Below are positions 61,276-64,000 of a DNA stretch of 64,000 nucleotides, one piece after another. A program made the position numbers and the translations under genes. The notes under the pieces are model-generated. The model was given only the letters and a program-made list of their open reading frames with translations, did no database searches and had not been told where the DNA came from. Source of the stretch: Acidimicrobiales bacterium (lineage in GTDB: Bacteria; Actinomycetota; Acidimicrobiia; Acidimicrobiales; Palsa-688); the NCBI GenBank assembly GCA_035533095.1, contig DATLUM010000071.1, forward strand, positions 1 to 64,000. The letters are read 5' to 3'. Each line of letters begins with the position of its first letter. Position 1 is the first letter of the stretch.

Positions 61276-62349
61276 TCACGCGCCGAGGTTTACCGTCGCC
61301 GCTCGTGCCTGCTGGCCGAGCCAGACGATGCTGTCGATATACCCGCTGAAATCGAAGCCGTCGTTGCCCATGGCGCCCCCCACGTACCTCGCGTACACGC
61401 CTTCGAGGATGCAGGCGAGCTTCCAGTAGGCGAACGCGATGTAGAAGTCGACCTCCGAGACGTCCCGCCCGCTGGCAGCGGAGTAGCGCTTCCTGACCTC
61501 GTCGCGGGTGATGAACCCGGGCGCGGTGGTGGGCGAGGCACCCAGCGCTGAGCGCTCTCCCGGTTCGGGCCAGTACACGAGGAGCTGGCCGACGTCCGCC
61601 AGCGGGTCGCCGAGGGTGCACAGCTCCCAGTCGAGCACCGCGACCACGTCGCCGGCGGGGGTGACGATGCAGTTGTCGAGGCGGTAGTCGCCGTGCACGA
61701 TCGCCGCGGGCCCCTGCTCAGGAATGCGGGCGCTGAGGAAGTCGTGCACCTCTGCGACGTCGGGGAGGATCGTTCCGCCACGTGACTCGTTGGCAGCCTG
61801 GTAGTTCGCGTACCACCGCTTCAGCTGCCGTGCGATGTAGCCCTCCGTGCGCCCCAGGCCGCCGAGCCCGACCGCCGCCGGGTCGACGGCGTGGATCTGC
61901 GCCAGGGTGTCCACGAGCGACTCGCCGACCCGCCGGCGGGCTTCGACGGTCAGCTGCTGCTCGACGATCTCGGAGGTCCTGGCGATGATCCCGTCGACGA
62001 ATCCCATCACGTAGAAAGGCGCGCCGTTGACGGCTTCGTCCTCGCACAGCCCGAGAGCGGGGGGTGCCGGGATGCCGGCAGGGCCGAGCGCGGAGATGAT
62101 CCGGTATTCCCGCTTCATGTCGTGCGCCGTCGGCAGGAGGTGCCCGGTCGGTGGCCTGCGCAGCACGTAATGGTGGTCGAGCGCGTCGGTGACCTCGAAG
62201 GTGAGGTTGGATCGCCCTCCCGCGACCAGGGTGAAGTGGAGGGGGGGTTCGGCGCCGGGAATGTTGTCCTGGAACCAGGCGCTCACCTTGCCTGTGTCGA
62301 TGCCTGGCGGAGTGTCGATATCGGGCGGGGTGTCGGTACCCTCGTTCAT
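61276..62349 (-). CDS. Aminoglycoside phosphotransferase (APH)-like kinase, ACAD10 type
   Basis: A 357-residue kinase-fold protein of the APH superfamily. The catalytic loop is IVHGDYRLDNCIV and the metal-binding motif VLDWELCTLGDPLADVG. The early part shows LVAGGRSNLTFEV and YVLRRPPTGHLLPTAHDM, as in ACAD10-type proteins. These are linked to acyl-CoA metabolism, not antibiotic resistance, so a small-molecule hydroxy-acid or hydroxyacyl substrate is likely. A repeated DTPPDIDTPPGID stretch precedes the domain. ATG 62349 has TAGGTT 7 bases upstream. Confidence 0.88.
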   Translation of the reverse strand: MNEGTDTPPDIDTPPGIDTGKVSAWFQDNIPGAEPPLHFTLVAGGRSNLTFEVTDALDHHYVLRRPPTGHLLPTAHDMKREYRIISALGPAGIPAPPALGLCEDEAVNGAPFYVMGFVDGIIARTSEIVEQQLTVEARRRVGESLVDTLAQIHAVDPAAVGLGGLGRTEGYIARQLKRWYANYQAANESRGGTILPDVAEVHDFLSARIPEQGPAAIVHGDYRLDNCIVTPAGDVVAVLDWELCTLGDPLADVGQLLVYWPEPGERSALGASPTTAPGFITRDEVRKRYSAASGRDVSEVDFYIAFAYWKLACILEGVYARYVGGAMGNDGFDFSGYIDSIVWLGQQARAATVNLGA

Positions 62350-62356
62350 GTCCTGC

Positions 62357-62362
62357 AACCTA
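62357..62362 (-). promoter_or_regulatory. Putative leaderless -10 (APH-like kinase)
   Basis: Reads TAGGTT on the minus strand, ending 7 bases before ATG 62349. Confidence 0.45.
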
Positions 62363-62409
62363 CCTGGGCAGGGCGAGCCCCACAGTTTCCGGAAAAGGAC
62401 CCGAGCGCC

Positions 62410-63126
62410 ATGGACGTGACAGACGACACCTTCGAGACCGATGTGCTGGACCGGTCGCAGTCGGCGACCGTGGTGGTGGACCTGTGGGCGTCGTGGTGCG
62501 GGCCCTGCCGGGTGCTGGGCCCGATGCTCGAGAAGGTGGTCGGCGAGACGCCGGGCGTCGATCTGGTGAAGATCGACGTCGACGCCAACCCCCGTTCTGC
62601 GGCGACGTTCCAGGTGCAGTCGATCCCGGCGGTGTACGCCATCCGCGACCGCAAGGTCGTGGACAGCTTCGTCGGCGCTCTGCCCGAGCCGGCGCTGCGC
62701 CAGTGGATCGCCGGCCTCAACCCACCGCCCTCCGAGGTCGACCGCCTGGTCGCCGCCGGCGACGAAGCGTCGCTTCGGCGTGCGCTGGAGCTCGAGCCCG
62801 CGAACCAGAAGGCCGTCCTCGCTCTCGCGTCGCTGCTGGTCGCCGGCGGCAACGCCGGCGAGTCGCAGAGGGAGGAGGCTCTCGCGCTGCTCGCCCGGTT
62901 GCCCGAGAGCGCCGAGACCCGCCACCTCGCTGCGCAGGCGAGGCTCGGATCCGAAGCCCGGGGGATCGCGGACGACGGGGTCGAGGCGAAGCTGGACGAG
63001 CTCCTCCAGCGCGTGAACGGCGACGACGCCGCCCGCCAGGAGTTCGTGGACCTGCTCGAGGTGCTCGGACCCGACGATCCCCGCACGGCCACCTACCGCA
63101 AGGCCCTGACCGCGCGGCTCTTCTAA
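62410..63126 (+). CDS. Thioredoxin-TPR protein (YbbN/CnoX-like)
   Basis: A 238-residue protein with an N-terminal thioredoxin domain and helical TPR-like C-terminus. The redox motif is WCGPC (near residue 31) in VVVDLWASWCGPCRVLGPM, with cis-Pro in QSIPAVYAI. The C-terminal part (residues 105-238) resembles YbbN, a holdase co-chaperone. Unlike E. coli YbbN, the CxxC motif is complete, so disulfide exchange is possible. ATG 62410 is chosen by homology; long frame upstream lies in the divergent kinase gene. Confidence 0.88.
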   Translation: MDVTDDTFETDVLDRSQSATVVVDLWASWCGPCRVLGPMLEKVVGETPGVDLVKIDVDANPRSAATFQVQSIPAVYAIRDRKVVDSFVGALPEPALRQWIAGLNPPPSEVDRLVAAGDEASLRRALELEPANQKAVLALASLLVAGGNAGESQREEALALLARLPESAETRHLAAQARLGSEARGIADDGVEAKLDELLQRVNGDDAARQEFVDLLEVLGPDDPRTATYRKALTARLF

Positions 63127-63135
63127 GAGGTTCGC

Positions 63136-63141
63136 TAGCGT
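63136..63141 (+). promoter_or_regulatory. Putative leaderless -10 (FolP2-like gene)
   Basis: TAGCGT ends 8 bases before GTG 63150; no Shine-Dalgarno site. Confidence 0.45.
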
Positions 63142-63149
63142 CCGGTCCC

Positions 63150-63980
63150 GTGCTGCTCGAGCTCGGCGACCGGAAGTACGACCTCACGGCGCGGTCGTTG
63201 GTCATGGGCATCCTCAACCGGACTCCCGACTCCTTCTACGACCGCGGCGAGTACTGGGACCTCGACGCGTTCTACCGTCGAGCAGATCGGTTGGTCGCCG
63301 ACGGCGCCGACATCCTCGATGTCGGCGGGGTCAAAGCGGGCCCTGGGCCCGAGGTCGGTGAGGCGGAGGAGATGGACCGGGTGACACCGGCCATCGCAGC
63401 TCTGCACGAGCGCTTCGACGTGCCCCTTTCGGTCGACACGTGGCGCGCGTCTGTCGCCGGGGAGGCGTACCGCAGCGGCGCGGTACTGGGCAACGACATC
63501 TCCGGTTTCGGCGACCCCCAATACCTGCCTGTCGCGTCGGCAGCAGGGGCGGCCGTCGTCGCCACCCACATCCGCCTCCAGCCCAGGGTCGCCGACCCCG
63601 AACCACACTACGACGACGTGGTGAAGGACGTCGCGGCATTTCTCGTGGAACGGGCCCAACGGGCCCGGGCCGCCGGGATCCCAGACTCGCGTATCGTCCT
63701 CGACGCCGGCCTCGACCTCGGGAAGACCGCGTCGCAGTCCCTCGAACTCCTGCGCGCATCCGACCGCCTCGCTTCACTGGGATGGCCCCTGCTTTTGTCC
63801 GCGTCCAACAAGACGTTCCTGGGAGCAGTCTTCGGGCTCGAGATCGGGGAGCGACGGGAGGCCACGATCGCCGCGCACTCGCTCGGAGTCAGTCTCGGTT
63901 GCCGCATCCTGCGTGCTCACGACGTGCGCGCCGCGCGACGCGTCTGCGACGCGCTCGCAGCGGTGATGGAAGCCAAGTGA
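63150..63980 (+). CDS. Dihydropteroate synthase-like protein (FolP2 type)
   Basis: A 276-residue TIM barrel of the pterin-binding (DHPS) family. VMGILNRTPDSFYDRGEYW matches the DHPS first loop, and ADILDVGGVKAGPGPEVG and VPLSVDTWRASVA follow. These read like mycobacterial FolP2, a paralogue reported to lack normal DHPS activity, rather than FolP1: VGGVKAGPG replaces the usual GGESTRPG, and SASNKTFLG stands where SRK is expected near the pterin/pABA site. No folE, folB or folK gene is nearby. The true reaction is therefore uncertain. Confidence 0.87.
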   Translation: MLLELGDRKYDLTARSLVMGILNRTPDSFYDRGEYWDLDAFYRRADRLVADGADILDVGGVKAGPGPEVGEAEEMDRVTPAIAALHERFDVPLSVDTWRASVAGEAYRSGAVLGNDISGFGDPQYLPVASAAGAAVVATHIRLQPRVADPEPHYDDVVKDVAAFLVERAQRARAAGIPDSRIVLDAGLDLGKTASQSLELLRASDRLASLGWPLLLSASNKTFLGAVFGLEIGERREATIAAHSLGVSLGCRILRAHDVRAARRVCDALAAVMEAK

Positions 63981-63990
63981 GTCCGGCGCC

Positions 63991-64000
63991 GTGAACGAGT
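63991..64000 (+). CDS. Possible start of the next gene (cut by the window edge)
   Basis: GTG at 63991 opens a frame 10 bases after the folP-like stop and runs off the right edge (GTG AAC GAG). Only three codons are visible. In Mycobacterium, a glucosyl-3-phosphoglycerate synthase follows folP2, but nothing here can confirm that. Confidence 0.25.

Noticed and set aside
61276-62349. Aminoglycoside resistance gene
   Set aside because: The kinase motifs are of the ACAD10-like group linked to acyl-CoA metabolism. The fold alone does not indicate drug resistance.

Overview
The window is GC-rich, densely coded bacterial DNA. Three lines of evidence point to an actinobacterium, most plausibly from a deep-branching class such as Acidimicrobiia, but the class is inferred and was not tested by phylogeny. 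They are: a class II (AroG-type) DAHP synthase, an F420-type luciferase-like oxidoreductase, PAC2 and FolP2-like proteins; TreY/TreZ trehalose synthesis; and the gene order tig-clpP-clpX-folC-ndk-mreBCD-mrdA-rodA-radical SAM-rne-rplU-rpmA-obgE-proB.

Layout. 1-6.8 kb: a GH3 glycosidase, tRNA-Arg and the treY-treZ pair. 6.8-9 kb: a LapA-like protein facing a methyltransferase, a small surface protein, and tRNA-Gly and tRNA-Pro. 9-14.2 kb: protein quality control (tig-clpP-clpX), folC and ndk. 14.4-20 kb: the cell-elongation (rod) operon mreB-mreC-mreD-mrdA-rodA. 20.1-29.7 kb: a radical SAM protein with its DUF2344 partner, RNase E/G, ribosomal proteins L21 and L27, ObgE, ProB, a lipoprotein and 6-phosphogluconate dehydrogenase. 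29.7-35.3 kb, minus strand: a coiled-coil membrane protein, PspA, polyphosphate kinase and Ppx/GppA phosphatase in one run. 35.3-41.4 kb: proA, a VWA/MoxR pair, and an SPFH/zinc-ribbon plus Tim44/zinc-ribbon pair. 41.5-47.3 kb, minus strand: a secreted peptidoglycan hydrolase, assimilatory sulfate reduction (sirA, cysH) and aroG. 47.3-55.1 kb: nadD and rsfS, a degenerate GGDEF protein, a small secreted protein, a SulP transporter and a MacB-type ABC exporter. 55.1-64 kb: tRNA-Ala, a PD-(D/E)XK nuclease-like gene, leuS, small membrane proteins, an LLM oxidoreductase, PAC2, an APH-like kinase, a thioredoxin-TPR protein and a FolP2-like gene.

Functionally this is mostly a chromosomal core region for growth, envelope building and stress. 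PspA, polyphosphate metabolism, YdjI-like SPFH, Tim44-like, MoxR and VWA genes lie within about 12 kb and may form a membrane-stress neighbourhood. No prophage, insertion sequence or CRISPR array was seen.

Two themes in the non-coding sequence stand out. First, many genes have a TANNNT hexamer 5-11 bases before the start codon and no Shine-Dalgarno site, which suggests widespread leaderless transcription. Second, very short ORFs (5 to 9 codons) overlap a downstream start codon by ATGA or GTGA at three loci (VWA gene, rsfS, COG4280-like gene). There is also a nearly symmetric 83-bp nested palindrome between tRNA-Pro and tig, and a three-fold tandem duplication abutting the 3' end of tRNA-Pro.
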